A stretch of 64,000 nt of DNA from an uncultured Gammaproteobacteria bacterium (GCA_913060695.1 CAJXUA010000018.1:1-64000); one strand, 5' to 3'; positions 55,191 through 64,000 are shown, numbered from the stretch's first letter. The notes: generated by a model from the sequence alone, not told the origin. Translations and numbers: made by a program.

Positions 55191-55940
55191 CTATTTGAAC
55201 TCGGCATCGCGCTGGATATCCTGCAGGTGCGCATTGCGCATGAAGATGTAGAGGTCGCTGCTGTTCTTGCGCAGTTCTAAGTAGGCAGGTGCGTTGGGAG
55301 AGTATTCCTGCAGATTGTCGAAGACTCTCGTGATAGTCCCATCTGGTTGCTCGAGAATATAGGCGAGTGGATTAAGCATAGAGTCCACCATAGTGCCACT
55401 GCCGCCGCGTATAGTGCTCGGGCCGGCGAAGGGCATTACGAGATAGGGGCCATGGCCAACATTATATTGAGTGAGAGTCTCGCCGAAGCCTGTGTTGACA
55501 CGCTCTAGTTCGAACCACTTCGTCGCTGGGTCGAAGAAGCCTAATAGGCCAACCGTTGTGTTAATCCCAAAACGTAAGAAGTCTACTCCGGCCTGACGCC
55601 CTTTGCCTTGCAGCAAATGATTCGTGAATGGAATTGGGCTCTTGATATTGTCGAAGAAATTGCCAATGCCGCTTCGTACGGGGGTGGGCACCTCGTTGTA
55701 GACGCGCGCGAAGGGAATCAAAACATAGCGGTAAGAGACATCGTTGAAGGCGAAGATAGCGCGGTTGAGGCGAATCAGCGGATCATCGACCTCCTCAACG
55801 ATCGTGTAGCTCACGACATTGGGCTCTATTCCGGTGCCCGCTAAGGGTGAGGGCTCATCGGCTGCGCCGGCAAGAACGGCATTGCTACAGCACAGCGTGC
55901 TGACTAAAACGGCGCGAGTAAGTAATTTTGTCATATCCAT
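55191..55940 (-). CDS. mlaA: MlaA/VacJ family protein
   Basis: A 249-residue MlaA-type protein, the outer-membrane component that removes phospholipid from the outer leaflet. Family segments include DPLIRLNRAIFAFND, VRSGIGNFFDNIKSPIPFTN, FGINTTVGLLGFFDPA, TLTQYNVGHGPYLVMPFAGP and STIRGG. MlaA is normally a lipoprotein, but here the signal region (STLCCSNAVLAGAAD) has no clean lipobox; the Cys pair at 17-18 is a poor match and cleavage after AVLA is also plausible. It pairs with the downstream RND gene. Confidence 0.88.
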   Translation of the reverse strand: MDMTKLLTRAVLVSTLCCSNAVLAGAADEPSPLAGTGIEPNVVSYTIVEEVDDPLIRLNRAIFAFNDVSYRYVLIPFARVYNEVPTPVRSGIGNFFDNIKSPIPFTNHLLQGKGRQAGVDFLRFGINTTVGLLGFFDPATKWFELERVNTGFGETLTQYNVGHGPYLVMPFAGPSTIRGGSGTMVDSMLNPLAYILEQPDGTITRVFDNLQEYSPNAPAYLELRKNSSDLYIFMRNAHLQDIQRDAEFK

Positions 55941-56051
55941 TGAATCGGGTCCTGTGGAGCGATTGTAAATACCGTAAAAAAGGTTATCAGAAGACTAGCT
56001 TGCTTGCAGCCCGAACACTGTGGTGCAGCGCACAAAGCCTATGGTTTTGCG

Positions 56052-56927
56052 CTAAAAATAGGGCGTTACCATGTCCATGCTGACCTGCCACAGCTTCTGA
56101 GCCGACTCATCGGTAGCGAAGCTAGCGGGCGTGGTGCGGGTGCGTTTGATGAAGTATTCGCCATTGGCCTGCACGCTGGCCTGGTCCTGTGAGCTAGCCA
56201 GCCAGATCATGGTGTCAGCCCCTTTCTCGATGCTCACCATAAAGGGGTAGAGCACAACGCCAAGTATGCGAGCAACAGGCCCGCCTTTGCCCCAGATAGG
56301 CGTGCGCACGGCCCCTGGATGGAAGGAGCTGGCCACGATGTTTTGAGCGCTATAGCGCTTCTGCACTTCCCTTGCGGTGAGTAGGTTCATGAGCTTGGAG
56401 CGTCCGTAGGCCTTTAGCGACTTGTAGTCTTTCTCTAAACCTAGGTCATCGAAATTCAGGGGGCTGTGGGTATGGCCATAGGAGCTAGTAAACACGATGC
56501 GGGCTAAGCCTTGCTCGCCACCCTTGCTTAGTGCAGGTAGGAGCTTTTGCGTAAGCAGAAAACCGCTTAGGTGATTGGTGACAAGCGTTGTCTCGAAACC
56601 CTCTGCGCTAACACTGCGCGTGCCGTTGGAGCCGCCGGCGTTATTGCACAGGACGTTGATAGCGGGGAAGTCACTGACGATCTTGTCTGCTACTGCGCTG
56701 ACACTGGCAAGTAGGCCGAAGTCGGCGATATAGAGGTGAATACCCTGATTGCCAGTTTCTTGCTTTATGCGCTCCATGGCTTCTTGGCCGCGCACCTGAC
56801 TACGACAGACTAAGATCGTCGTTGCGCCACGGTTAGCGAAATCCTTCGCGGCCTCAAAGCCAATACCACTGTTAGCGCCAGTAACTACATAGGTCTTCCC
56901 GACTAGATCTTGTGTGCTCGCAGGCAT
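56052..56927 (-). CDS. Short-chain dehydrogenase/reductase (retinol dehydrogenase-like)
   Basis: A 291-residue SDR with the cofactor motif TGANSGIG (residues 17-24), CNNAGG, and catalytic Ser...YGRSK (Tyr in SLKAYGRSKLMN). The basic residue after strand 2 (VCRSQVRG) indicates NADP. The long substrate loop is like that of retinol/WW-domain oxidoreductases. AAGGAG precedes ATG 56927. A single gene; substrate likely a hydrophobic alcohol or ketone, not known. Confidence 0.87.
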   Translation of the reverse strand: MPASTQDLVGKTYVVTGANSGIGFEAAKDFANRGATTILVCRSQVRGQEAMERIKQETGNQGIHLYIADFGLLASVSAVADKIVSDFPAINVLCNNAGGSNGTRSVSAEGFETTLVTNHLSGFLLTQKLLPALSKGGEQGLARIVFTSSYGHTHSPLNFDDLGLEKDYKSLKAYGRSKLMNLLTAREVQKRYSAQNIVASSFHPGAVRTPIWGKGGPVARILGVVLYPFMVSIEKGADTMIWLASSQDQASVQANGEYFIKRTRTTPASFATDESAQKLWQVSMDMVTPYF

Positions 56928-57075
56928 AAAGCGCTCCTTTATTGTTGCATGTATACGGCAACTAGGCCGCGTGTGGATGACTATTAGAACACCTTTGCCT
57001 ACTGTTCGACATTGGGTTGAGTATGCAGGGTGAGATAGAGTTTAATAGGGACCACCAAAACTCAGAGACAGGCAC

Positions 57076-57852
57076 ATGGAACGATTCCTTGCTTGCTTGC
57101 TGGCGCTAAGCATCGGCAGCAGTGCAGCTGTAGCACAGAACACTATCATGGATATTGAGTACGACCCTGCGGGCGAGTTCAATTTCGTAAGGGTTCAATT
57201 CGATACTTACGGTGCGCGAGGCGGCTTCGGTGGCTTCTTTGGGGACGGTGGCCCGCCGTGGTCGATCGATTTTCCCGGCGCCGACCAGAATTTCCTTCGA
57301 GGTGTTGCGCGCCTGACCAATGTGCGAGTGATGCAAGACCCAATCGTACTGCGCTTCGACGATTCTCGCATCTTCGACTACCCTTTCCTCTATATGCTGG
57401 AAGTAGGGCAGCAGGGCGGTATAAGCCTTAGTCCGCTCGAAATCACTAACTTGCGAGAATATTTGCTGCGTGGTGGCTTCCTCCTGATCGATGACTTCTG
57501 GGGCACGCGCCAGTGGGATGCATTCGAGTCGTCTTTCTCACAGGTATTCCCTGACCGAGAGATCGTAGAGCTGCGCCCCGACCACGAGATCTTCCGCACC
57601 TACTACGACCTAGACGGCCCCAAGATGATCCCTGCGCTGAGCCGCGACGATTCGCGCGGGGAGCAGGATATCGATGTGGCGAGCAACCATGCGATCCTGG
57701 ATGACAATGGCAGGATCATGGTGCTGATCAACTGGAACTCCGACATGGGGGATGGCTGGGAACACACCTATCACCCCTATTACCCCACCCGCTATGCCAA
57801 TTCGGCTTATCAGCTGGGTATCAATTATCTTATCTATGCGATGACCCATTAG
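57076..57852 (+). CDS. DUF4159 domain protein, exported
   Basis: A 258-residue protein with signal peptide (CLLALSIGSSAAVAQ) followed by a DUF4159 domain. The family is recognised by the region SPLEITNLREYLLRGGFLLI and DDFWG with an aspartate pair, PDHEIFRTYYDL, and the final YANSAYQLGINYLIYAM. DUF4159 proteins often accompany MoxR/von Willebrand clusters, but here the gene is isolated. The fold may be glutamine amidotransferase-like. Function unknown. ATG 57076 follows ACAGGCAC. Confidence 0.8.
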   Translation: MERFLACLLALSIGSSAAVAQNTIMDIEYDPAGEFNFVRVQFDTYGARGGFGGFFGDGGPPWSIDFPGADQNFLRGVARLTNVRVMQDPIVLRFDDSRIFDYPFLYMLEVGQQGGISLSPLEITNLREYLLRGGFLLIDDFWGTRQWDAFESSFSQVFPDREIVELRPDHEIFRTYYDLDGPKMIPALSRDDSRGEQDIDVASNHAILDDNGRIMVLINWNSDMGDGWEHTYHPYYPTRYANSAYQLGINYLIYAMTH

Positions 57853-57855
57853 GTC

Positions 57856-59415
57856 TCAGCGCTGCTCCAATTGCAGCGCGTTGGTCATGATGTGGAAGAT
57901 CACATTCTGTTCCATAAGGCCCGATACTAATTCCGCGCCCGGTCCCGAGGCATAGACCGCAACGTCTTCTCCGCCGTGGGTCTCGTTGCCTATCGCTACT
58001 AGTGTTTCCGGATGGAAGCCGGGCGCGGTGGTGTCGACATTCGTTAGGTCCGCGCGGCCGCTCTTGTTGAGTGGTTTGGTGAGGATTGCATCGGCGCTCT
58101 CGAAGTCCTCCAATACCCGATGGCCTGGCCCGTTGATATAGCCAAGAGTCGTGTAGGGTAGGCCATCGCCTGCTAGCTCGGGTTTGTGTTTAGGCGCGCC
58201 GTGGGCGTCGTTGCCGATCACCTTACCTAGAATGGGATTGCCACGAGTGGGGTAACCCGCAACAGTCATTACATGGCTATGGTCGGCGGTTACGATGATG
58301 AGTGTCTCATTCGGGTCGGTCATCTCGTAGGCAGTTTTAACGGCCTTAGCGAGTTCGATGGTGTCTAGCAGGGCACGCTGTGGATTGGTGGCATGATGGG
58401 CGTGATCGATGCGCCCGGCCTCTACGTTCAGGTAATAGCCCTTCGGGTTCTTCTCGAGTAAGCGTATCGCCGCGACGGTCATCTCGCTGAGAGAGGGCTC
58501 GCCGCCGGTGTCCCGGGGGCGGTCCAGTTCGTATTCCATATGGGAGCCGTCGAACAGACCAAGTAGGTGTTCGGTCTTGCCGATGTCGACGGCGTCGAAC
58601 TGGGCCTTGTTCCACACATAGGCCGCATGGGGATAGCGCTTCAGCCACTCTGCGCTCAGGTCGCGTCCGTCTAGGCGCTCGCCGGGCACGCCTTCCTCTG
58701 GGTCTGCGCCCTCGGCCTTGGGCAAAAAGTTCAAGCGTCCACCGCCAAGTGCCACTTCTAATCCATCGCTGTCTGGGTTGTGTACGCTGAACTCCACTAG
58801 CTGGCGGGCAATGTCGATGCAGTTGCCGGGGTCGCTCATGGCGGCAGTGTCGCCGTCGTCCTCGAAATTACGATGCATGCTGTGGGCGTAGTTGGCGGCG
58901 GGGGTCGCATGGGTGATGCGCGCAGTCGTAACAATGCCAGTGGACATGCCCTTGTTCTCGGCCATCTCCAACAAAGTGGGCAAACTGTTCCCTTGCATGC
59001 TGCTGCAGTCCCCTAGGCTGACATATTGATTGACGCTGATCAGTGCCGCGTTGGTCTTCACACCTGTGGCCATAGCGGTCATGGTGCCGGCGGAGTCCGG
59101 TGTTTGTTGGTTCACATTATAGGTTTTCGAGAAGGCGACATTGGGGAAGTTCTCGAAGTAGAGTTCGTTCTCCTCGCCGGTATTGCCCGCCAGTTGACCG
59201 GCGAGAATGCGCGCCGCCGTCACCGTGGAGACACCCATGCCATCGCCAATGAAGAGGATGACATTCTTGGCTCGCTTGGGAGTCTCACTAAGGTGAGCTA
59301 GGCGTTTCTGAACTGCGTCGTGGCCCTCGTCGAACCACTTCTGTGGCGTTTCCTGAGCGATTAGTGGCAAGGCAATAAGAGTGCTGGCGATGGCGAGGCT
59401 GAGACGAGAGAACAC
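57856..59415 (-). CDS. phoA: Alkaline phosphatase (PhoA family), exported
   Basis: A 519-residue periplasmic phosphomonoesterase. Signal peptide (IASTLIALPLIAQ), then metal site NVILFIGDGMGVSTVTAAR, nucleophile Ser in QTPDSAGTMTAMATGVKT, and the zinc ligands in VEAGRIDHAHH, TADHSHVMTVAGYP and NETHGGEDVAVYA. GTG 59415 is preceded by AAGGAG seven bases upstream, and that ribosome site is one arm of a 7-bp hairpin. A Pho box is not convincing. Downstream of nasA on the same strand, with 92 bp between. Confidence 0.92.
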   Translation of the reverse strand: MFSRLSLAIASTLIALPLIAQETPQKWFDEGHDAVQKRLAHLSETPKRAKNVILFIGDGMGVSTVTAARILAGQLAGNTGEENELYFENFPNVAFSKTYNVNQQTPDSAGTMTAMATGVKTNAALISVNQYVSLGDCSSMQGNSLPTLLEMAENKGMSTGIVTTARITHATPAANYAHSMHRNFEDDGDTAAMSDPGNCIDIARQLVEFSVHNPDSDGLEVALGGGRLNFLPKAEGADPEEGVPGERLDGRDLSAEWLKRYPHAAYVWNKAQFDAVDIGKTEHLLGLFDGSHMEYELDRPRDTGGEPSLSEMTVAAIRLLEKNPKGYYLNVEAGRIDHAHHATNPQRALLDTIELAKAVKTAYEMTDPNETLIIVTADHSHVMTVAGYPTRGNPILGKVIGNDAHGAPKHKPELAGDGLPYTTLGYINGPGHRVLEDFESADAILTKPLNKSGRADLTNVDTTAPGFHPETLVAIGNETHGGEDVAVYASGPGAELVSGLMEQNVIFHIMTNALQLEQR

Positions 59416-59420
59416 GGTAA

Positions 59421-59444
59421 GGCTCCTTATGGACTAGAGGAGCC
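59421..59444 (-). promoter_or_regulatory. Hairpin covering the alkaline phosphatase ribosome binding site
   Basis: On the minus-strand mRNA GGCTCCT (59444-59438) is followed after ten bases by AGGAGCC (59427-59421), a perfect 7-bp stem. The 3' arm is the Shine-Dalgarno sequence of the gene starting at GTG 59415. Folding would hide the site, so translation could depend on temperature, a bound factor or a ribosome coming from nasA. Confidence 0.55.
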
Positions 59445-59507
59445 GCTAATACTGCCGTGCAATCGTGACAGGACGATGAAAGCCAAAAATAAAGCGCAGA
59501 CGTGGCG

Positions 59508-62162
59508 CTATGGACGCGCCGCGAGCAATTGCTTGAGCTCGGGAATGCAGGAGCCGCAGTTAGTGCCGCAGCGCAGCTCCTTGCCCAGAGACTCGACACT
59601 ATTTGCGCCACCGGCTATGGCGCCGCGTATGCGCTCCTCGCTGACGCGGAAGCAGCTACAGATGATGCGCTGGGCGTTCACGGAGCTTGCCTCCTGGCGC
59701 GCAAGAAGGCGCCAAGATTGGGGATTCACTTGATGGTCGAGTAGTGTCTGCAGCCAAGTAGCATCGGGAACTCCGCTGCGCTGTGGGCTTGCGAACAGCG
59801 CATACTCGATGAGCGCGTCCTTGCACAGCAGGGCGCGATAGTCGCCGCTGACGGTGTTGGACAATTCGATCTTCTCTAGATCCATTGCGAGCGCCTCTAG
59901 CCAGTCTTGCCAAGGCTGTTCGTCACCCTCGCCGGTCTGGGCTAGTAGATAGAGCTGCCCCTCATTAAGGGGCGTGCGCACCCAATAGGAGAATGGACTG
60001 GTGTCGATCGGTGCGCGACTTAGCAGGGCTACCCAACGCTTGGCCTTGACCGGCTTGATGCCCACTTGGGCGAACTTGCTCTCGGGCTGTCCGGAGACTG
60101 GGTCGGTGATCGACGCGATGAGTTTAGAGACGCGGCCATCGGAGGCGAACTGGTCGTTCCAATGAATGGGCACGAAGACGTCGCCGTCGCCCATGCCGGC
60201 GTCGACGGTTGCCTGCAACACTAGCGCCTCGGTGCCGCCGTTAATGTACGTGTAGACCTGCACGAGGTCCCCCTCGCGAATGCCCTTGCTCTGGGCATCG
60301 CGCGGGTTCATCGCCACGTACGGGGCGCTGGTATGGGCTAGCAGGCGTGGCGAGCGGCCCGTGCGCGTCATGGTATGCCACTGGTCGCGTATGCGGCCGG
60401 TATTGAGCTGGAAGGGCGTGTCGAAATGGACCTCGCGCACGGGCAAGCTAGGCGTGCAGGGTATGAAGTGAGCGCGTCCACTCTTCGTGAAGAAACGCCC
60501 GTCGCCGAACATGCGGGCACTGCCCTGCGGGTTGTCATCGTTGACCGGCCACTGGATCGGCTCGAGCGCATCGTAGGCCAGAGTATCCAAATTGCTTAGG
60601 CCGCTGATATCGAAGTCGCGGCTGCCATCGTTCTGAAAGCCCGAAAGTGCCGCGTGTTCCGCAAAGATCTGCGCGGGATTCTCAAATGGGAAAGCATCGG
60701 CGTAGCCGAGGCGTTTTGCCACTTCGCAAATTATCCACCAGTCGTGTTTAGACTCGCCCATGGCTGGTAGCAGCGCACGTTGCCGCGAGATGCGCCGCTC
60801 CGAGTTGGTGACGCTGCCGTCTTTCTCGCTCCATCCCGTTGCCGGCAATAACACGTCGGCATAGGCGTTGGTGTCGGTGTCCGCGACGCAGTCGGAGACA
60901 ATAACGAGCTCGCATTTCTCAAGGGCCGCGCGCACGCGCTCGGAGTCGGGAAGGCTCACGACGGGGTTCGTCGCCATGATCCATACCGCCTTAATCTTGC
61001 CCTGCGCGATGGCATCGAAAAGATCCACCGCTTTCAAGCCGGGCTGCTTGGCGATATTGGGCGCCTGCCAAAACTCTTCCACACAGGCCACGTGCTCGGC
61101 GCTGAAGTCCATGTGGGCGGCGAGCTGATTCGCCAAGCCGCCTACCTCGCGCCCGCCCATAGCATTAGGTTGACCCGTGATCGAGAAGGGGCCCATGCCT
61201 TCCTGGCCGATGCGTCCGGTGGCAAGGTGGCAGTTGATGATGGCGTTGCATTTATCGGTGCCGGTGGCGGACTGATTGATGCCCTGAGAGTAGAAGGTGA
61301 CGGTCTTTTGCGTGCGCGCGAATAATTTATAGAACTGCTCGAGCACGCCGATATCTAGGCCGGTGCGCTCGGCACTGGTCTCCAGGTCGAACTGCGCGCA
61401 TGCCTCGATCGCCGCGTCGAAGCCTTGTGTGTGGGCCTCGATGTATTCGTGATTCAAGGCGCGTTTGTCTTGCAGATAATTCAGTAGGCCGATGAACAAG
61501 AAGGCGTCGGCGCCGGGCTTGAGTGCGAGATGTATATCCGCGATCTCACAACTGGCGGTGCGGCGCGGATCGATGACCACGACACGCATCTGGGGATTAG
61601 CAAGTTTCGCGGCGACTATGCGTTGATACAGGATGGGGTGCGTCCACGCCGCATTGGAGCCCACCATCACCAATAGGTCGCAGGTCTCTAGATCTTCATA
61701 ATTGCAGGGCACGGTGTCGCTGCCGAAGGCGCGCTTATAACTGGCCACTGCGGAGGACATGCACAGGCGAGAGTTGGTATCGACGTTGCCGGAGCCGATG
61801 AAACCCTTCATCAGTTTATTGGCGACGTAATAGTCTTCAGTGAGCAATTGGCCAGAGAGGTAGAAGGCGACCGAGTCCGGCCCGTGCTCCTGGATTATTT
61901 GTTTCAAGCCGCCGGCAACATGGTCTAAGGCCGTGTCCCAAGTGGTGCGTACACCGGCAATGCGAGGGTGCAGAAGGCGACCTCGATCCCCTAGGGTCTC
62001 GTGCAAGGCAGAGCCCTTGACGCACAGGCGCCCCTTGTTGGCGGGGTGTGCAGCGCTGCCAGCAACGGCGGTAACGACCCCAGCGTTCATAGTGGCTTCT
62101 ACGCCACAGCCTACGCCGCAATAGGGGCAGGTGGTGTGGGCGCTAGTGACGAGTGCATTCAT
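59508..62162 (-). CDS. nasA: Assimilatory nitrate reductase, catalytic subunit
   Basis: An 884-residue cytoplasmic molybdenum enzyme reducing nitrate to nitrite. N-terminal 4Fe-4S motif CPYCGVGCGVEA with GRLCVKG, molybdopterin domains with SRLCMSSAVASYKRAFGSD and QGINQSATGTDK, and the cofactor-binding C-terminal domain (RIRDQWHTMTRTGRSPRL). A BFD-like 2Fe-2S domain is fused at the very end (CSCFRVSEERIRGAI and CGTNCGSCIPELK), as in enzymes that take electrons from NADH:flavoprotein or ferredoxin. Follows nirD by 22 bp; an operon with nirB-nirD. Confidence 0.93.
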   Translation of the reverse strand: MNALVTSAHTTCPYCGVGCGVEATMNAGVVTAVAGSAAHPANKGRLCVKGSALHETLGDRGRLLHPRIAGVRTTWDTALDHVAGGLKQIIQEHGPDSVAFYLSGQLLTEDYYVANKLMKGFIGSGNVDTNSRLCMSSAVASYKRAFGSDTVPCNYEDLETCDLLVMVGSNAAWTHPILYQRIVAAKLANPQMRVVVIDPRRTASCEIADIHLALKPGADAFLFIGLLNYLQDKRALNHEYIEAHTQGFDAAIEACAQFDLETSAERTGLDIGVLEQFYKLFARTQKTVTFYSQGINQSATGTDKCNAIINCHLATGRIGQEGMGPFSITGQPNAMGGREVGGLANQLAAHMDFSAEHVACVEEFWQAPNIAKQPGLKAVDLFDAIAQGKIKAVWIMATNPVVSLPDSERVRAALEKCELVIVSDCVADTDTNAYADVLLPATGWSEKDGSVTNSERRISRQRALLPAMGESKHDWWIICEVAKRLGYADAFPFENPAQIFAEHAALSGFQNDGSRDFDISGLSNLDTLAYDALEPIQWPVNDDNPQGSARMFGDGRFFTKSGRAHFIPCTPSLPVREVHFDTPFQLNTGRIRDQWHTMTRTGRSPRLLAHTSAPYVAMNPRDAQSKGIREGDLVQVYTYINGGTEALVLQATVDAGMGDGDVFVPIHWNDQFASDGRVSKLIASITDPVSGQPESKFAQVGIKPVKAKRWVALLSRAPIDTSPFSYWVRTPLNEGQLYLLAQTGEGDEQPWQDWLEALAMDLEKIELSNTVSGDYRALLCKDALIEYALFASPQRSGVPDATWLQTLLDHQVNPQSWRLLARQEASSVNAQRIICSCFRVSEERIRGAIAGGANSVESLGKELRCGTNCGSCIPELKQLLAARP

Positions 62163-62184
62163 TCGGGCTTTGTTGTCTCGCGAT

Positions 62185-62562
62185 TCAGGCGGCGTGGCGA
62201 CGCGGGTTGAGAGTGACGATTACCGAGTCGCCTTCTAGGCTAATCTCATAGGTCGGCACACGGGTGGCTTCGTCTTCAAGGCAGCGTCCGGTGCCTAGGC
62301 TATAGTGCTGTTTATACAAGGGCGAGGCCACCACCAGTTCGCCATTAATGTCTCCGACTATACCACGGTAGAGTACATTGGCTTTACCCAAGGGGTCCCA
62401 ATTATGCAGGGCATACAGAGGCGGCGTCTCCTTGGGTAGATAGAAAACGGCGATCTGGACATCATTGATGAGAACGCAGGCGCCACTGTCCTCCTGCAGT
62501 TCGCTGAGGCTGAATATGGCGATCGGGTCCGAGCTCGAGCGAGGTCTTGGCGCGCTGTTCAT
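62185..62562 (-). CDS. nirD: Nitrite reductase small subunit
   Basis: A 125-residue Rieske-fold protein of the NirD type. It lacks the Rieske Cys/His ligands, which is normal for NirD; AVFYLPKETPPLYALHNWDP and SPLYKQHYSLGTGRCLEDE are the matching segments. It is the small partner of NADH-dependent nitrite reductase. The frame is open much further (to 63063), but that part lies inside nirB in another frame. ATG 62562 with AGGATG upstream is the real start, 17 bp after nirB. Confidence 0.92.
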   Translation of the reverse strand: MNSAPRPRSSSDPIAIFSLSELQEDSGACVLINDVQIAVFYLPKETPPLYALHNWDPLGKANVLYRGIVGDINGELVVASPLYKQHYSLGTGRCLEDEATRVPTYEISLEGDSVIVTLNPRRHAA

Positions 62563-62579
62563 GTTGGCATCCTGTGGGC

Positions 62580-64000
62580 TTAAGATATTGTGAGAAGCGC
62601 CTCGCGCTCCGTCTCTTTTGCTGGTCTGACTTGTCCGCGCTCTTGCACGAACACGACGTTTGTATCTTCTTTGTCGCTGTTCACAAACTGGCGGAAGCGT
62701 TTCAGTTTTTCCGGGTCTTCGATGGTGGTTTTCCACTCGCACTGATAGGTGTTTAGCAATAGCGCCATTTGTGATTCTAAGTCCTCGGCGATGCCCAGCT
62801 TGTCCTCGATGACCACCTCGCGCAGATAGTCGAGCCCGCCCTCTAGGTTGTTCATCCACACCGAGGTGCGCTGCAGGCGATCGGCGGTGCGGATGTAGAA
62901 CATCAGGAAGCGATCGATATAGCGAATCAGCGTCTCGTCGTCGAGGTCGGTCGCGAATAGATCGGCGTGGCGCGGCTTCATGCCGCCATTGCCGCAGACA
63001 TAGAGATTCCAGCCGTTCTCCGTGGCGATCACCCCGAAGTCTTTGGACTGCGCCTCCGCACATTCCCGGGTACAGCCGGAGACCGCGGACTTGAGCTTGT
63101 GGGGCGAGCGGATGCCTTTGTAGCGGTTCTCAATCAGGATCGCCATCGAGACGCTATCCTGTACACCGTAGCGACACCAGGAATTGCCCACGCAAGATTT
63201 AACAGTGCGTAGCGCCTTGCCATAGGCGTGGCCAGTTTCGAAACCCGCCGCCACCAACTCGCTCCAGATGTCGGGTAGCTGGTTCACGCGCGCGCCGAAT
63301 AAGTCGATGCGTTGCCCTCCGGTAATCTTGGTATAGAGTTGGTATTTCTTCGCGACCTCGCCGATGACGATGAGTTTCTCTGCAGTGATCTCTCCACCGG
63401 GAATGCGGGGGACTATGGAATAGGTGCCGTCCTTCTGCATATTGGCGAGGAAGTTATCGTTAGTATCCTGCAGGCCCACGTGTTCCTTCTTGAGGACGTA
63501 GTCGTTCCACAGCGAGGCGAGGATCGATGCCACGGTAGGTTTGCACACCTCGCATCCCCGGCCCTTGCCGTGTTTGTCGAGGATGTCGACGAAGGACTTC
63601 AGCGAGCCCACTTTGACGAGGTAGAATAGCTCCTGCCGCGAATAGGCGAAGTGTTCGCACAGATGATTATTGATCTCGACGCCTCGTGCCGCGAGTTCGG
63701 TGTCGACGGTGGACTTGAGTAAAGCAGCGCAGCCTCCGCAGCCCGTGCTCGCCTTGGTCACACTCTTCACATCCGCAACGCTGCAGCAGCCGCCCTCGAT
63801 TGCGCCGACAATTGCGCCCTTGGTGACATTGAGGCAGGAGCAGATGGTGGCGCTCATTGGCAATGTCATGCCCGAGAGCAGGGGCTCTGCGCCGCTATCG
63901 GCGGGCAGGATGATGCTCTCGGGATTGCCCGGCAGGTCCATGTCGTTGAGGAAGAATTGCAGGAGCGTGTCGTAGTCGCTGCAATCGCCTACTAACACCG
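62580..64000 (-). CDS. nirB: Nitrite reductase [NAD(P)H] large subunit, N-terminus outside window
   Basis: The C-terminal 473 residues or so of an enzyme of about 850. The frame stays open to the window edge, so the gene is cut, not broken. Visible parts are a BFD-like 2Fe-2S domain (ICSCLNVTKGAIVGAI, STGCGGCAALL), a second Cys pair (GKGRGCEVCKP), and the sirohaem/4Fe-4S domain with SCVGNSWCRYG and SGCTRECAEAQ in C-x5-C and C-x3-C order. It reduces nitrite to ammonium with NADH electrons. The missing half should hold FAD and NADH sites. Confidence 0.93.
   Translation of the reverse strand, partial: VLVGDCSDYDTLLQFFLNDMDLPGNPESIILPADSGAEPLLSGMTLPMSATICSCLNVTKGAIVGAIEGGCCSVADVKSVTKASTGCGGCAALLKSTVDTELAARGVEINNHLCEHFAYSRQELFYLVKVGSLKSFVDILDKHGKGRGCEVCKPTVASILASLWNDYVLKKEHVGLQDTNDNFLANMQKDGTYSIVPRIPGGEITAEKLIVIGEVAKKYQLYTKITGGQRIDLFGARVNQLPDIWSELVAAGFETGHAYGKALRTVKSCVGNSWCRYGVQDSVSMAILIENRYKGIRSPHKLKSAVSGCTRECAEAQSKDFGVIATENGWNLYVCGNGGMKPRHADLFATDLDDETLIRYIDRFLMFYIRTADRLQRTSVWMNNLEGGLDYLREVVIEDKLGIAEDLESQMALLLNTYQCEWKTTIEDPEKLKRFRQFVNSDKEDTNVVFVQERGQVRPAKETEREALLTIS

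Noticed and set aside
59445-59507. Pho box upstream of alkaline phosphatase
   Set aside because: Only one CTGTCA-like half-site is seen on the minus strand, without a correctly spaced second half.
62563-63063. N-terminal extension of nirD to 292 residues
   Set aside because: It lies wholly inside nirB in another frame, the translation is Arg-rich and low in complexity as expected for an off-frame shadow, and ATG 62562 has its own ribosome site.

Overview
The window looks like chromosomal DNA of a heterotrophic, moderately GC-rich gammaproteobacterium, probably marine and of the broad Cellvibrionales/Pseudomonadales type. The evidence is FadH, EptA with a PmrA-type box, HslO, a NirB-NirD-NasA cluster, MlaA, several acyl-CoA dehydrogenases and REP elements that begin GTAGGAGC, as in pseudomonads. 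The genus cannot be fixed from the sequence alone. I see no phage, transposase, tRNA, rRNA or CRISPR array. The region reads as ordinary, dense chromosome.

Layout. 1-7065: an amidohydrolase, a sodium:solute symporter, a ThDP enzyme, an 82-residue unknown protein behind two LexA-like boxes, and a DUF4105 protein. 7247-11417: a tight operon of two acyl-CoA dehydrogenase-like subunits, a histidine phosphatase and an ACAD10/11-type kinase, a combination that suggests activation and oxidation of a hydroxyacyl-CoA. 11407-17106: a MATE exporter, a spermidine-synthase-like protein split into membrane and soluble genes, and a divergent PAP2/eptA lipid A pair with a perfect PmrA box between them. 17096-31022: lipid metabolism (fadH, a universal stress protein, cardiolipin synthase with an exonuclease-fold partner, three more acyl-CoA dehydrogenases, thiolase, a FadB/J-like bifunctional enzyme, a zinc alcohol dehydrogenase and a methyltransferase). 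31197-36260: a haem-uptake locus (Fur box, hemP, TonB-dependent haem receptor, an exported CbiX/SirB-like protein) followed by a serine hydrolase. 36313-39701: a trp promoter, a leader peptide with tandem Trp codons and an attenuator hairpin, then a fused trpE(G) and hslO. 39705-47037: haem A synthase, an S1/P1 nuclease and a five-gene branched-chain-amino-acid-type ABC importer. 47220-55940: a DedA protein, an MFS exporter, a coiled-coil protein, and two RND/MMPL proteins with an MlaA-like protein. 56052-64000: an SDR, a DUF4159 protein, alkaline phosphatase, and the assimilatory nitrate genes nasA, nirD and nirB (nirB cut by the window end).

The strongest candidates for new biology are the exported chelatase-fold protein with a His-rich loop next to a haem receptor; the apparently leaderless trp attenuator in front of trpE(G); the putative SOS-controlled small gene at 5262; a 17-bp terminator-like hairpin plus a 30-codon ORF in front of the thiolase gene; a hairpin that buries the alkaline phosphatase ribosome binding site; and the ACAD/phosphatase/kinase operon. 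All functional calls come from reading motifs and context. No database search or folding program was run.
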